A DNA stretch of 64,000 bases, from positions 30,950 to 94,949 of the forward strand of contig CAIUPP010000153.1 of the NCBI GenBank assembly GCA_903901045.1. Direction: 5' to 3'. Positions 1 through 7,749 of the stretch are shown here, in pieces. Both the position numbers and the translations under genes were made by a program. The stretch is from an uncultured Planctomycetota bacterium (lineage in GTDB: Bacteria > Planctomycetota > Brocadiia > CAIUPP01). Under the pieces are notes generated by a model. The model had not been told where the DNA came from. It saw only the letters and a list, made by a program, of their open reading frames with translations, and did no database searches. The stretch's first letter is position 1; each line of letters starts with the position of its first letter.

Positions 1-2
1 CC

Positions 3-584
3 ATTGAAAAGGATGACGCACGGTACCAAGCGTTGGCGGAGGAATTTGACCGCATCCGAAAGTACCTCCTTGACCAGGAGCAGCAGCTACACACACTGGA
101 ACAGAAGGCGCCAACGTTGGTGGTGGACTATGACCCGGATAAGGAAGTAGCCGCCGCCATGTCCCTTCTCGGAGAGGTCGACCGCATCACCGGCGACAGG
201 GACGCTCGGGCCGAGATCAACGCGCTGTTGACGCGCTTGGGGATTCGAATCGGCTTGAACTTCGCCGCGGCGATCAAGGGCAAAGAGCGCGTGGTGCGAA
301 AACTGGTCAACGGAATTATGGTATTTGGAAACAACGATCTTCCGGTGCCGATTCATGGCAAGGACCGTGTCGAGCCCGCCGACGGGAATGGCCATGACGG
401 CAAGAGTGCTAACCACGGTGAAAATGGAAAGGGAGGTGAGCAGGGAAAGAATGCTGTCTCTGAAAACGCCGCAGCGGGAACCGGCTCGGAGCCGATTCCC
501 GCCGTATCTGGCGTTCACTTCTGTGAACGTCGCCCACGAGAGGGCATTTCGTCCACAAAGGATGGTCGGGGCGGCGGGACTTGA
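3..584 (+). CDS. Large serine recombinase, C-terminal part (partial at window edge)
   Basis: The frame is open from the window edge, so this is the 3' end of a longer gene; the first in-window start-like codon (TTG at 33) is probably internal. The visible part is a charged coiled-coil-like segment followed by a block containing VRKLVNGIMVFGN. I recognise this arrangement (coiled coil, then a V-x-G-(G/I)-(V/I)-(V/M)-x-FG block) from the C-termini of large serine recombinases in planctomycetes and related bacteria; this is recall of family style, not a search result. The last ten codons and the stop lie inside the tRNA-Pro fragment, so the natural C-terminus has been replaced. It may have mobilised the neighbouring island. 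It could also be another DNA-binding protein. Confidence 0.5.
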   Translation: MEKDDARYQALAEEFDRIRKYLLDQEQQLHTLEQKAPTLVVDYDPDKEVAAAMSLLGEVDRITGDRDARAEINALLTRLGIRIGLNFAAAIKGKERVVRKLVNGIMVFGNNDLPVPIHGKDRVEPADGNGHDGKSANHGENGKGGEQGKNAVSENAAAGTGSEPIPAVSGVHFCERRPREGISSTKDGRGGGT

Positions 585-614
585 ACCCGCGACCTCCAGA
601 CCCCCAGTCTGGCG
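563..614 (-). repeat. tRNA-Pro(GGG) 3'-half fragment, left copy of island repeat
   Basis: Read on the minus strand this gives an anticodon arm with stem CCAGA/TCTGG and loop CTGGGGG (anticodon GGG), a 5-nt variable loop, a T arm GCGGG-TTCAAGT-CCCGC, an acceptor 3' strand CGCCCCG, discriminator A and encoded CCA. The acceptor 5' strand and a normal D arm are absent upstream, so it is not a working tRNA gene. Bases 572-614 (43 bp) recur without mismatch at 13812-13854 in the same orientation. Such 3'-half tRNA copies are typical att-site remnants. Confidence 0.8.
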
Positions 615-888
615 TACCTGGGCCATTAGTGATTTGTGGGTATAGAGTTATGGCGACGGCGTATCGGCAAGTGACCGAAATGGTGCTCGGAGGTTAAGTG
701 ATCTTCGATCTGTGGTGGAAGGGAGATAGCTGTAGCCGGATACTCACGCCACTCAAGATCAACGACCGCCCCGATCCCTTGGCAATCGGGTGCTGGACAA
801 GAGTTTCGTCCCCTTGGCAAAAGGCGAAGTGCGGTGCCGGGAACGGTTGAGAGGACTTGTCAGGTCCTATTATCGGGCGGCGGCATAA
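615..888 (+). pseudogene. Internally deleted integrase-core IS derivative
   Basis: Bases 615 to about 770 match the 5' leader of the transposase element at 10595-10745 (shared blocks include GGCAAGTGACC, GGTGCTCGGA and GAGCTGTAGCC-like stretches). From 784 the sequence jumps straight to the 3' end of the same transposase gene: reading from 784 gives NRVLDKSF, then CRERLRGLVRSYYRAAA and a TAA stop at 886-888. The intact copies end NRVLDPNF ... GGLIRSYYRTAA. About 330 codons are missing, so this is a dead or non-autonomous deletion derivative of about 270 bp. Confidence 0.8.
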
Positions 889-1042
889 GGCCGCCATCTG
901 GCCGACAGTTACCACCTTGCACACGGTAGTCTGCTCACTCTATACTGTGGCCCGATGCAGGGAACTCCCGGCGAAAGGGTAGTGCCATGACACGGCCTGT
1001 GACGGCACGCGCAAATGTCAAGACTTTTGGAGGGCAGGCAAC
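889..1042. other. Leader region of the Fic gene
   Basis: No gene is visible. A GGAGGG ribosome-binding site lies at about 1029-1034, eight bases before the ATG pair at 1043/1046. No confident promoter was found. Confidence 0.5.
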
Positions 1043-2095
1043 ATGATGACGTTCCGCGGAACTCGCCTCCAGAACCTGCGCCTTCCGCTGGGAACGGTGT
1101 GGCTTCTTGAAACGCTGGCGGAATCCAAGGGACGACAGGCGCTCTTCGAGAAACAGTCCCCCCAGATTCTAAAGGCCCTGCGGGAGATGGCTCTCGTCGA
1201 AAGCGCGGAATCCTCGAACCGCATTGAGGGCGTCACTGTCGAACCTGCTCGATTGCGCCCACTTGTGCTCGGCAACACGCGCCCGCGCGACCGGTCGGAA
1301 GAGGAACTTGTGGGATATCGCAGGGCGCTGAACTGGATGCACACGCAGCATGAAAAGATACCGGTGACGCCGGAGACCTGCTTGCGGCTTCACGCACTGG
1401 CTCAGGGCGGAACAAGCGGGGACGCGGGCCGGTGGAAGGAAAGACCGAATGACATTATCCAGTTCCATGCGGACGGCCGGCATGTGGTTCGCTTCCGTCC
1501 AGTTCTTCCAGATCAAGTCCCCGCCGCAATGGACGAATTGTGCCTGGGGTATAGGCACGCCATTGACCAACTTCGCGTTACCCCGCTTGTGGCGACGGCC
1601 GCCCTCATTCTGGACTTCCTCTGCATCCACCCCTTCCGCGACGGAAACGGGCGGGTGTCCAGGCTCCTGACCGTGCTGGCGCTCTATCATCACGGACACG
1701 ACGTCGGTCGTTACATTAGCCACGAGCGAATTGTGGAGCAGACCAAGGAGGACTATTACGAGGCCCTCCAGCGCAGTTCCACCGGCTGGCATGAAGGAAA
1801 GCACGACATGCTTCTGTGGTTCAGTTATCTGCTTTCAACGTGGCGCATGGCCTACCGGGAATTCGAGGAGCGCGCCGGGCGGGAACGACCGCCGCGCGGC
1901 TCCAAGGCCGACCTGGTTGCCCACGCCCTGGAACACGTTGTGAGTCCGTTCGGCATCGCCGATATCGAGAGACTCTGCCCCAGCGTCAGCCGGGACATGA
2001 TTCGCATCGTCATGAACCGATGGCGCGATGAGGGCCGAATCGAGATCGTAGGGCGAGGTCGCGACGCAAAGTGGCGTCACACAGGCAAAAAGTAG
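1043..2095 (+). CDS. Fic family protein (predicted AMPylator, N-terminally inhibited class)
   Basis: Residues 196-207 read HPFRDGNGRVSR, an exact match to the Fic motif HPFx(D/E)GNGRxxR; the His is the catalytic base and the D/N/R residues hold ATP-Mg. Near the N-terminus S58-NRI-E62-G63 fits the inhibitory-helix motif (S/T)xxxE(G/N), so the protein should be a self-inhibited Fic enzyme that transfers AMP (or another nucleotide) to a target protein when the helix is displaced. The last 70 or so residues resemble a winged helix that may bind DNA. A Fic_N-like segment precedes the core. Length (350 aa) is normal for DUF4172/Fic_N-type Fic proteins. It is the first gene inside the left island repeat. 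The target is unknown. Two ATG codons (1043, 1046) both fit the GGAGGG ribosome-binding site. Confidence 0.95.
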   Translation: MMTFRGTRLQNLRLPLGTVWLLETLAESKGRQALFEKQSPQILKALREMALVESAESSNRIEGVTVEPARLRPLVLGNTRPRDRSEEELVGYRRALNWMHTQHEKIPVTPETCLRLHALAQGGTSGDAGRWKERPNDIIQFHADGRHVVRFRPVLPDQVPAAMDELCLGYRHAIDQLRVTPLVATAALILDFLCIHPFRDGNGRVSRLLTVLALYHHGHDVGRYISHERIVEQTKEDYYEALQRSSTGWHEGKHDMLLWFSYLLSTWRMAYREFEERAGRERPPRGSKADLVAHALEHVVSPFGIADIERLCPSVSRDMIRIVMNRWRDEGRIEIVGRGRDAKWRHTGKK

Positions 2096-2201
2096 GACTA
2101 CCACGATAACGTGGTAATAAATGTGGGAGTTCCCGTTACATTGAAAAGATGCATCGTGCCGTTACAGGTAATATGATTTTTGCCAAGAAAGACTCCCGGC
2201 C

Positions 2202-2492
2202 ATGTCAAAGAAGAATACCTCTATCACGAACTCCGCTGAACCGACAGCGCTCGCCAAGGAGGTCCTCGACAGGCATTTCCCAGGCGGGTTCACGGTTCGT
2301 GATGAAGCCAATGCACTAACGGCCTTTGCCTTTCGCAATGGGATGCTGGAGAAGCTTCACGCGGGCGCACCCTCGCCGTTGCTGTCGGATACCTCCCTGA
2401 GTCGCATCACCGACAGCGAGATGAAGACGTTGATGATCGAGGCGTCGGAGAAACTGGCGAAGCTTCTGGACTTGCGCGACAGAAACCCTTAG
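2202..2492 (+). CDS. Small hypothetical protein (96 aa)
   Basis: I do not recognise this family. The protein is acidic-to-neutral, predicted mostly helical after residue 40, and has no signal peptide, membrane segment or cysteine motif. The ATG at 2202 has no strong ribosome-binding site. It follows the Fic gene by about 100 bases in the same direction, so it could be co-transcribed, but it has none of the features of a known Fic antitoxin (it lacks the S/TxxxE(G/N) helix, which the Fic protein already carries itself). Confidence 0.55.
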   Translation: MSKKNTSITNSAEPTALAKEVLDRHFPGGFTVRDEANALTAFAFRNGMLEKLHAGAPSPLLSDTSLSRITDSEMKTLMIEASEKLAKLLDLRDRNP

Positions 2493-2606
2493 GCGTACAG
2501 GGAGTTTGTCCATGCCTACGGCGTGTTTCATTGCGCTGCATGGAAACGGTGATGTGAGCGCCCGCTAGACTCCACAAGACCGCACTTTGCTACCGTGCGG
2601 CCTCCT

Positions 2607-2760
2607 CCCGCCAGACTCCGCGCCCACCTCGCTGGTGCTGGAGGTCAGGACACTATAGTCAACTCCTGTCATCTCCTGACAATTTGGCGGTCTGCAAATA
2701 GATGGACGGAACTCATTTTGTATTAGGAGATAGCTTCTGCTGGCTTGAACCCTTGCCGTC
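2607..2760. repeat. Island repeat R, copy 1 (diverged, shortened)
   Basis: This copy shares CCGCCAGACTCCGC, CACTATAGTCAAC, the hairpin TGTCATCTCCTGACA (2667-2681), GGACGGAACTC and AGATAGC with the longer copies at 7318 and 10327, in the same order and orientation. It lacks their downstream tRNA-like part. It lies between the plus-strand hypothetical gene and the minus-strand defence cassette. Confidence 0.75.
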
Positions 2761-2772
2761 CCGGCAGGCCAA

Positions 2773-3060
2773 TCAGAAGCGGACGATTCCCAACTCATTC
2801 GAGCTTTCACTATCCTCGTCTGGATACTCAACGCCCGCCTGCTCACACAAGTCTCTCAACACTGCTTCCCGGTTCACCTCAGGCGATTCCGGCTCGTAGG
2901 CGAAGCAAAGGAACACCTCCTCTCCCTGTTCGTCCGCTCGCGTGAGGTTGCAGAGGGGCTCCTGGCCCGGATCATTGTGCTTGCGGCAGGAGGCGCACAG
3001 GTCCGGCATGGGCGTCAAATCCGGGTTGAATTCCGTACCGTCGTCATTGAAGTAGCGCAT
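2773..3060 (-). CDS. Small cysteine-containing hypothetical protein
   Basis: The start is set at MRYFNDDG (ATG 3058-3060), which leaves 2 bases after the stop of the CcbP-like gene and so fits translational coupling; the longer frame would overlap that gene. The 95-residue product is acidic and has L-C-x2-C at the centre followed by two further Cys (CNL, CFAY), a possible small metal site. I do not recognise the family. Its position directly after the calcium-binding protein gene suggests a shared transcript and perhaps a shared role. Confidence 0.65.
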   Translation of the reverse strand: MRYFNDDGTEFNPDLTPMPDLCASCRKHNDPGQEPLCNLTRADEQGEEVFLCFAYEPESPEVNREAVLRDLCEQAGVEYPDEDSESSNELGIVRF

Positions 3061-3062
3061 GG

Positions 3063-3422
3063 TTAGAGTTCGTATCCCATTGCGACCCAGTAATGCCAAT
3101 CATCCATCGCTTGTCGGATCTTCTTGCTAGCCTTGACGGAGACCAGTTGCGAGAGTGGAACCGCCAGCGTCGCCTCGTTCCATGACGCGTTGACAAACAT
3201 CTCGTGCTCGCATTCTTCTTCGGGCGCCATGCTGACCACTTCCACGCCGTTACCCACCTTCAGCGGCGAGATCGGCCTGCGCTTGGCGCACTTGGCACGA
3301 AACGGAAAGCGAAGATGGTCTTCAAGGTAATAATACCACCCCATAGCCTGCTCTTCAGGGGTGTACGCGTCAACGATGATGTCCATCGTGATTCGTCGTT
3401 CCCGCGTCTCATCCCGCTTCAT
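3063..3422 (-). CDS. CcbP-like calcium-binding protein
   Basis: The sequence IIVDAYTPEEQAMGWYYYLEDHL followed by FPFRAKC and the acidic run APEEECEHEMFV matches the Pfam family Calci_bind_CcbP as I know it: a small cytosolic protein first described in Anabaena as a calcium buffer. The family often turns up as a single gene in accessory regions of many phyla, where calcium binding is not proven. Length (119 aa) is normal. It is followed 2 bases later by a small Cys-containing gene and preceded by the SWIM gene with a 138-bp gap, all on the minus strand. Identification of the family is firm; its role in this island is not. Confidence 0.8.
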   Translation of the reverse strand: MKRDETRERRITMDIIVDAYTPEEQAMGWYYYLEDHLRFPFRAKCAKRRPISPLKVGNGVEVVSMAPEEECEHEMFVNASWNEATLAVPLSQLVSVKASKKIRQAMDDWHYWVAMGYEL

Positions 3423-3560
3423 GGCTGAAGGCCCTTTTCGGAGTCACGCTCGTAGAGAACACTCCCTCGTTTGAAGAACCCTTGCATGGAGTATAATCCA
3501 GCACGCACAGATGGGCAATCACGTTACGAACCATCGGCTGACGCAGGGGCCGCATACCGC

Positions 3561-5291
3561 TCATTTGATCTTTTGTAGCCGTTTGATGAGATTGCGTTTG
3601 CGGCGTTGGCTGGAACGAATGCCTTCAACGTACCGCTGGAAGTCCACCCCTTGATTCGCTCCGCGCATCAGTCGCGAGAGCACGCTGAGCAACTCGGCGG
3701 CCTGAGCATAGATGTTGTCGCCCAGTCCCTGGACTAGGCGGTCCACTTCCGCCCGATAGACGGGGATGGCATCCTCCGGGTGGCGGTTCTCCCGTCGCTT
3801 GGCCAAGTCGAGCATCTGGCTGGCGGACGCCCCGCCATGTCGCGCCTCCTGCCAGGCGGCCTCCACGTCCTTTTCCCAAACGAAGATGTCAACCAGCAGC
3901 GACCACTGCGCGTGTGGATCGCCATGCCATTGCCCTTGCGGCTTGGGCTGCCCCCTGACGAAGGCGAGCGCTTTTTCGCGCCAAACAGGCCACTGCGCCA
4001 CACTCTCAGCATGTCTTTTCAAGTGTTGATAGTTGTCCACGGAAGGACTTGATGCGAAGAGGCGCCATATCACCTCCATGGCCTCATCGTGACGCTTGCG
4101 CCGGTGGTATTCGTCCGCAAGGAACTCGCTTAGGCCTCCATCCGGGCGAGCGGGGAAGGCCGCCACTCCTTTCTCGGCCCACTCCAGTGCTTTATCACGC
4201 TGACGAGCCTTCCTGTAAAGCTCGGCGATGGTCAGGAACTGGCGCGGCGAGGAGAGGTCGCGGCCCTTGATCGCGACGAGACCCTCCAGGTCACCCCGGA
4301 GTTCCGCCAGCGATTCCATAATTCCAGACAGCGTGAAACGGCGCCCATCGTAACTCCCTCTCTGCCCCGGTTCCAGTGGCGGCATCTTGTCCCACGCTCC
4401 CTGTGCCTCCTTCTCATAGGCCGCGAGCCCCTTTGCGCCCAGAACTTCCGCGTAGGTCTCCACTGCACCGGAGAAGCCGCCGTATCCGGACGACATCTCC
4501 CATTGGAAGAGGCGTAGTGCGAGGGCTTCGGGGTCGGGTTTCGCAGTCTCGCATGCTTCCAGGTGTATTTCTTGGAGGCGTTCCATGATGCCACCCGAGT
4601 AGCCGCCGGAGTCGTCCATGTTTCCCATCGCCCGCTCCAATCGGCGCAAGGCGTGTTCGGCGAGCTCAATCGCCGCCTCCGCCTGGCCTGGGAGCAACCG
4701 TGCAATGGCCTCGACCGCTTCGCCCACGCCATCCGCAAAGCCGGGAGCCTCGCGCCAATCCACGAAGCCGTCGGTGCGCGTGGCCTCGTCAATCATCGTC
4801 CGGACCGCGTCGGCGTCTGCGCCGCCCGCCTTGTGCTCGGCGGCACGCAGGAAGAGACGCCTGCGCAGCGCATCGTCGTGCATGGCCTGTTGCACGATGG
4901 TCTCGACAAGATCGGATACGGGCTGGTTTGCGAGGTACTTGCGCACATCGTCGTAGGTGGCTGTACGACGCCTGGAGGGCCGAGAGCGCGTCGAAGTCTG
5001 GCCGACATCGGTCGCCTCCTTCCCGCCCGATGCAATCCACTCCAGGCCCACGGCGACACAGTGTTTGCAGAAGACCCCGTCATCCCCCATAGGGCAAGTG
5101 CACTTGCCGATTAGCCGCCGCCCCGGTTTGCTCAGTGTTATGTGATATTGTGCCTGGCCGATGACTACCCCGACGATGTTGTCGCCATCCGAGGTCACTT
5201 CCAGCACGTTGCCGCTCCGGAAATACTCCGTGCCGCGGTGCCATGAACGCGGGGTGGTGGCGTTCTTCAACTGGTCATGCGTCAGATTCAT
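3561..5291 (-). CDS. SWIM zinc-finger protein with TPR-like helical region
   Basis: C64-T-C66 and C75-K-H77 form the CxC-x(n)-CxH zinc site that defines SWIM domains, which bind nucleic acid or protein. After a short Ser/Arg-rich linker (about 95-112) the remaining 450 residues are helical and look like TPR/HAT repeats (for example LDLAKRRENRHPEDAIPVYRAEV). The ATG at 5289-5291 overlaps the TGA of the primase-helicase remnant (TCAT at 5288-5291 on the plus strand), so it was once translationally coupled to that gene. Such SWIM proteins commonly neighbour helicases; here the partner is destroyed but the SWIM frame is intact. Its function is unproven. Confidence 0.85.
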   Translation of the reverse strand: MNLTHDQLKNATTPRSWHRGTEYFRSGNVLEVTSDGDNIVGVVIGQAQYHITLSKPGRRLIGKCTCPMGDDGVFCKHCVAVGLEWIASGGKEATDVGQTSTRSRPSRRRTATYDDVRKYLANQPVSDLVETIVQQAMHDDALRRRLFLRAAEHKAGGADADAVRTMIDEATRTDGFVDWREAPGFADGVGEAVEAIARLLPGQAEAAIELAEHALRRLERAMGNMDDSGGYSGGIMERLQEIHLEACETAKPDPEALALRLFQWEMSSGYGGFSGAVETYAEVLGAKGLAAYEKEAQGAWDKMPPLEPGQRGSYDGRRFTLSGIMESLAELRGDLEGLVAIKGRDLSSPRQFLTIAELYRKARQRDKALEWAEKGVAAFPARPDGGLSEFLADEYHRRKRHDEAMEVIWRLFASSPSVDNYQHLKRHAESVAQWPVWREKALAFVRGQPKPQGQWHGDPHAQWSLLVDIFVWEKDVEAAWQEARHGGASASQMLDLAKRRENRHPEDAIPVYRAEVDRLVQGLGDNIYAQAAELLSVLSRLMRGANQGVDFQRYVEGIRSSQRRKRNLIKRLQKIK

Positions 5292-5532
5292 CTTGTCTTT
5301 CTACCTCGATTCGCCAGGGTTCGCAAGATGGCATCAAGGACTTCGGCCAAATGTGTGCCGACGTCCTCGGCCAGGAACCGCAATACAATGTAACCGTTCT
5401 CCTGCAGCAAGAAGTCCTTCCGCCGGTCTCGAAACGGCGGGAATAGACGTCTTCGCGCCCGCGAAAGAGACTGCGGAAGAGGGCGATCTTGGCCGCGGGC
5501 GGAGAGTGGTGGTTGACAACATCAGTTGTCAT
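5288..5532 (-). pseudogene. Collapsed TOTE-type primase-helicase gene (N- and C-terminal ends fused)
   Basis: From ATG 5530-5532 the frame reads MTTDVVNHHSPP, then KIALFRSLFRGREDVYSRRF, which is the N-terminal signature of the primase-like domain of TOTE conflict-system helicases. At about 5425-5433 the sequence jumps, one frame over, to DRRKDFLLQENGYIVLRFLA and a 50-residue tail ending at the TGA at 5288-5290. That tail resembles the nuclease-like C-terminus (RRKDFLLQ-GY-VLRFLAEDVG) of the same large proteins or their neighbours. Almost the whole gene, including all helicase motifs, is missing. The domain names come from my memory of these proteins. Confidence 0.65.
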
Positions 5533-5545
5533 AGTCTTCGGTGGC

Positions 5546-6433
5546 TCACGGCGTTCGAATGGACTGAGCGATGTCCTGAGCGATCTTGAACGCGCGCTCA
5601 AGATCGAAGGAGCGGTAGTCGCGTTCCCGGAGGACTGGCTTCAGATTTGCCTCGACTTGACGGAGCAATTGCTCCTTTCGCTTCTCCGAAACGTTCACCG
5701 GATCATTGCATGGCATTGCCAACTTTTGCTGGACCATCCGCATGAAGTCCTCGTCGCCCGGTTTGAAGAGCGACATCCGAACAGCGTAGTCCAAGTCGTA
5801 GTAGTCACGAATGGCCGGTTCTCGTCGAGTCAAGGCCGCCCGGACCTTTTCGGCGAACGCCTCCATGCTGGCAATGCACTTGACCTGAAGCGTTGGCACG
5901 GCTGCTTTGCCCGTAATAGGGTCGAGGAGAATGGTCGTGGCTTCCCCCACATGGACGGGTTGCAGGATGGGTTCGCGCAGAGCAATCTCACACTTGATAC
6001 TTTCGGCTTGGCCGGTCAGCACGGATACATATTCCGCTGCGCTGACGTACTGCGTTGAGTTGTTCGCGCCCCGAAGCGGTTCGGCGAGCCGAAAGCAGGG
6101 CAGTCGTTTCGGCATCGCCAGCCAGAGCGTCTTCAAGGGCGCGGCCAGCGCGCTACGCTTGGCACGAGGCGCGTCGGCAGGGACGGAAATGGCAAAGTCG
6201 AGATCCTCGCTCAAACGATAGAAGCCTGCGTGGATCTTGGCGAGGCATGTGCCGCCTTTAAAGACTAGACCGTCCGCCTCGCGCGCAAACAACGCCAGGA
6301 GGACCGTGCAGAAGTAGTCCTTCTCGATTAGGCGCACGGGGAACTTCGTAGTGGCGGCGGTATAGTTAAGCGCCTCACGGAACATAGCCGCATCTTCATG
6401 ATTGTTGATCGTTGGTGCATCACGTTTGGTCAT
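5546..6433 (-). CDS. abiEii: AbiEii-family nucleotidyltransferase toxin (module 1)
   Basis: The protein has the nucleotidyltransferase core GGTCLAKIH followed by LSEDLDFAI (G-G-T ... S-x-D-x-D), as in AbiEii/COG2253 toxins of type IV toxin-antitoxin systems. These act in the cytosol on a nucleic acid or nucleotide target (tRNA-nucleotidyl transfer has been shown for relatives) and cause growth arrest or abortive infection. The 295-residue length is usual. Its start overlaps the last 14 bases of the antitoxin gene, the normal antitoxin-first order. Catalytic residues appear complete, so the toxin is probably active. It differs clearly from the second AbiEii at 8695, so the two are not recent duplicates. 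Confidence 0.9.
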   Translation of the reverse strand: MTKRDAPTINNHEDAAMFREALNYTAATTKFPVRLIEKDYFCTVLLALFAREADGLVFKGGTCLAKIHAGFYRLSEDLDFAISVPADAPRAKRSALAAPLKTLWLAMPKRLPCFRLAEPLRGANNSTQYVSAAEYVSVLTGQAESIKCEIALREPILQPVHVGEATTILLDPITGKAAVPTLQVKCIASMEAFAEKVRAALTRREPAIRDYYDLDYAVRMSLFKPGDEDFMRMVQQKLAMPCNDPVNVSEKRKEQLLRQVEANLKPVLRERDYRSFDLERAFKIAQDIAQSIRTP

Positions 6434-7220
6434 TGATCACCAACCCCCAGCGACGGTTCAGTTTGCCGCGCTTCGGATACACAGGAACATACGGGATCAG
6501 GCTGCTCGACGGTCGGAGCGCCCGTTCAAGCTTCGAGCACAGCATGGGTGGGACTCCCTCGGCGTCCAGAAGCGCGCCGATCCGCCGGATGGTGCTCTGG
6601 TTGCCGTATCGCAGCGTCACACGCACAAGGTCCACCGCGCTGACGCGCTCGGCAGCCAACTCCTTCCGAATCCAGCCATACGCCCTGGGTAAGCCGTTGA
6701 ACCTGGACCAGTCATACACGGCGTCCATCAGCGTCCTGACCCGCGAGGAATAGACGGCGGTCAACCCGTCGGGCGTCTTGAGCTCCTCGGTGTCGCCGAG
6801 TCGTGGATTCTGCACCCTGATCAAGGTGAGCGCCACAGAACCGACGGTCCGTTCGCCAGACAGATGGTTGTTGTAGGCGTACACTCGCGCCGGGACCTGC
6901 TCGTCGAAGCCATAGCGGTTGAAGGCGTTCGGGCCGCAGATCTGGTAGAGGCCGCCCTGGTCGCCGATCAACGCGCTGATGGCGAGGGCTTCACTGGGGG
7001 TCCACTGGCCGCCCAACGGCAGCCGTGGCGGGACTAGGTACACACCGCGCCGTACCCGCGCGATCACATCGGCCCGCGCCAGGCGCGAGAGCAACTCGCG
7101 CTCTTGCTTGGTCGTGATGCGCAGCGGCGCGACCAGATCGCCCGTCTGGAGCGTGCGGGTGTTCCGCAGTTGGACATAGGCCATGAGTTGCGCTTCGTAT
7201 TTTCCGAAATTCCTCTTCAT
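6420..7220 (-). CDS. abiEi: AbiEi-family antitoxin/autorepressor (module 1)
   Basis: MKRNFGKYEAQLMAYVQLR followed by a wing-like segment (ADVIARVRRGVYLVPP) is the N-terminal winged helix of AbiEi antitoxins; the C-terminal part is the AbiEi_1-type domain. AbiEi proteins repress their own promoter by binding inverted repeats and neutralise AbiEii. The start is placed at ATG 7218-7220 because the promoter -10 lies only 7 bases upstream; the longer frame would start upstream of the promoter. Length from this start is 266 aa. It is the first gene of the minus-strand cassette that continues through the toxin, helicase remnant, SWIM, CcbP and small Cys gene. Confidence 0.9.
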   Translation of the reverse strand: MKRNFGKYEAQLMAYVQLRNTRTLQTGDLVAPLRITTKQERELLSRLARADVIARVRRGVYLVPPRLPLGGQWTPSEALAISALIGDQGGLYQICGPNAFNRYGFDEQVPARVYAYNNHLSGERTVGSVALTLIRVQNPRLGDTEELKTPDGLTAVYSSRVRTLMDAVYDWSRFNGLPRAYGWIRKELAAERVSAVDLVRVTLRYGNQSTIRRIGALLDAEGVPPMLCSKLERALRPSSSLIPYVPVYPKRGKLNRRWGLVINDQT

Positions 7221-7227
7221 GACGTGT

Positions 7228-7255
7228 ATTATACTTTGCGTAGATTGCTTGTCAA
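7228..7255 (-). promoter_or_regulatory. Consensus promoter of AbiE module 1
   Basis: On the minus strand TTGACA (7250-7255) and TATAAT (7228-7233) are both perfect matches to the main sigma-factor consensus, separated by 16 bases. The ATG of abiEi begins 7 bases after the -10 box, so the transcript should be leaderless or nearly so. Confidence 0.85.
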
Positions 7256-7263
7256 GCAATCTA
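7241..7263. promoter_or_regulatory. Perfect palindrome over the abiEi promoter (operator)
   Basis: TAGATTGCTT at 7241-7250 and AAGCAATCTA at 7254-7263 are exact inverted 10-bp arms around a 3-bp centre. The -35 box lies on the palindrome centre, so occupancy would block transcription. Known AbiEi antitoxins autorepress through inverted repeats, so this is the expected AbiEi operator. Confidence 0.8.
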
Positions 7264-7317
7264 CCAGAAATGGAGTGCATACTGTCAGGGCGGCTGCTCC
7301 GACTAATCACTCATGCC

Positions 7318-7720
7318 GATCAGAGCCTCTGCCGCCAGACTCCGCACTCGCCTCGATGGTGCCGGACGACAGGCCACTATAGTCAACGTCTGTCATCTCC
7401 TGACAAATTGGCAATCTAAAAGTAAGTTGACGGAACTCGTTATTAAGTCGCCAGATAGCGTCTGTTGACGTGAACCCTAGATGCCCAGACTGGGAGTCCG
7501 GCCGTCGCGGGTAGTCCAAATCCTAACCCCTGTTGGAGTAAGGTGTTAAGTATCACCGCAGCCAATCCCCCCCAGGCTGGCGACCTCAATCATTAGTGCT
7601 TGCAGGTACGCCAGTTACGACGATGGGCCTTTGGCAAGTGACCAAAATGGTGCTCGGATGTTAAGCGATTTCCGGCCTACAGTAGAAGGAAAAGAGCTGT
7701 AGCCCCGGGTACACCCGCCA
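7318..7720. repeat. Island repeat R plus IS leader, copy 2
   Basis: About 400 bp that align closely and collinearly with 10327-10728. It contains the hairpin TGTCATCTCCTGACA (7391-7405) and a tRNA-Pro-like anticodon arm on the plus strand (CCAGACT-GGG-AGTCCGG, 7485-7501). It then has a degraded minus-strand tRNA piece ending in CATTAG (7591-7596) and the 5' leader of the integrase-core IS (to 7720). It lies upstream of AbiE module 1 and is cut off by the IS66 remnant. Confidence 0.8.
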
Positions 7721-7749
7721 TCCCTGTAGGAAGGGCGCGATAAAAGCAG

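Noticed and set aside
87..626. Minus-strand reading frame starting with TGGLEVAGSSPA-like sequence
   Set aside because: This peptide is the translation of the tRNA-Pro fragment, a well-known false protein start; the frame is a shadow of the recombinase gene.
563..626. Functional tRNA-Pro gene
   Set aside because: The acceptor 5' strand and D arm are absent; only the 3' half with CCA is present. The copies at 13812 and 58385 are even less complete.
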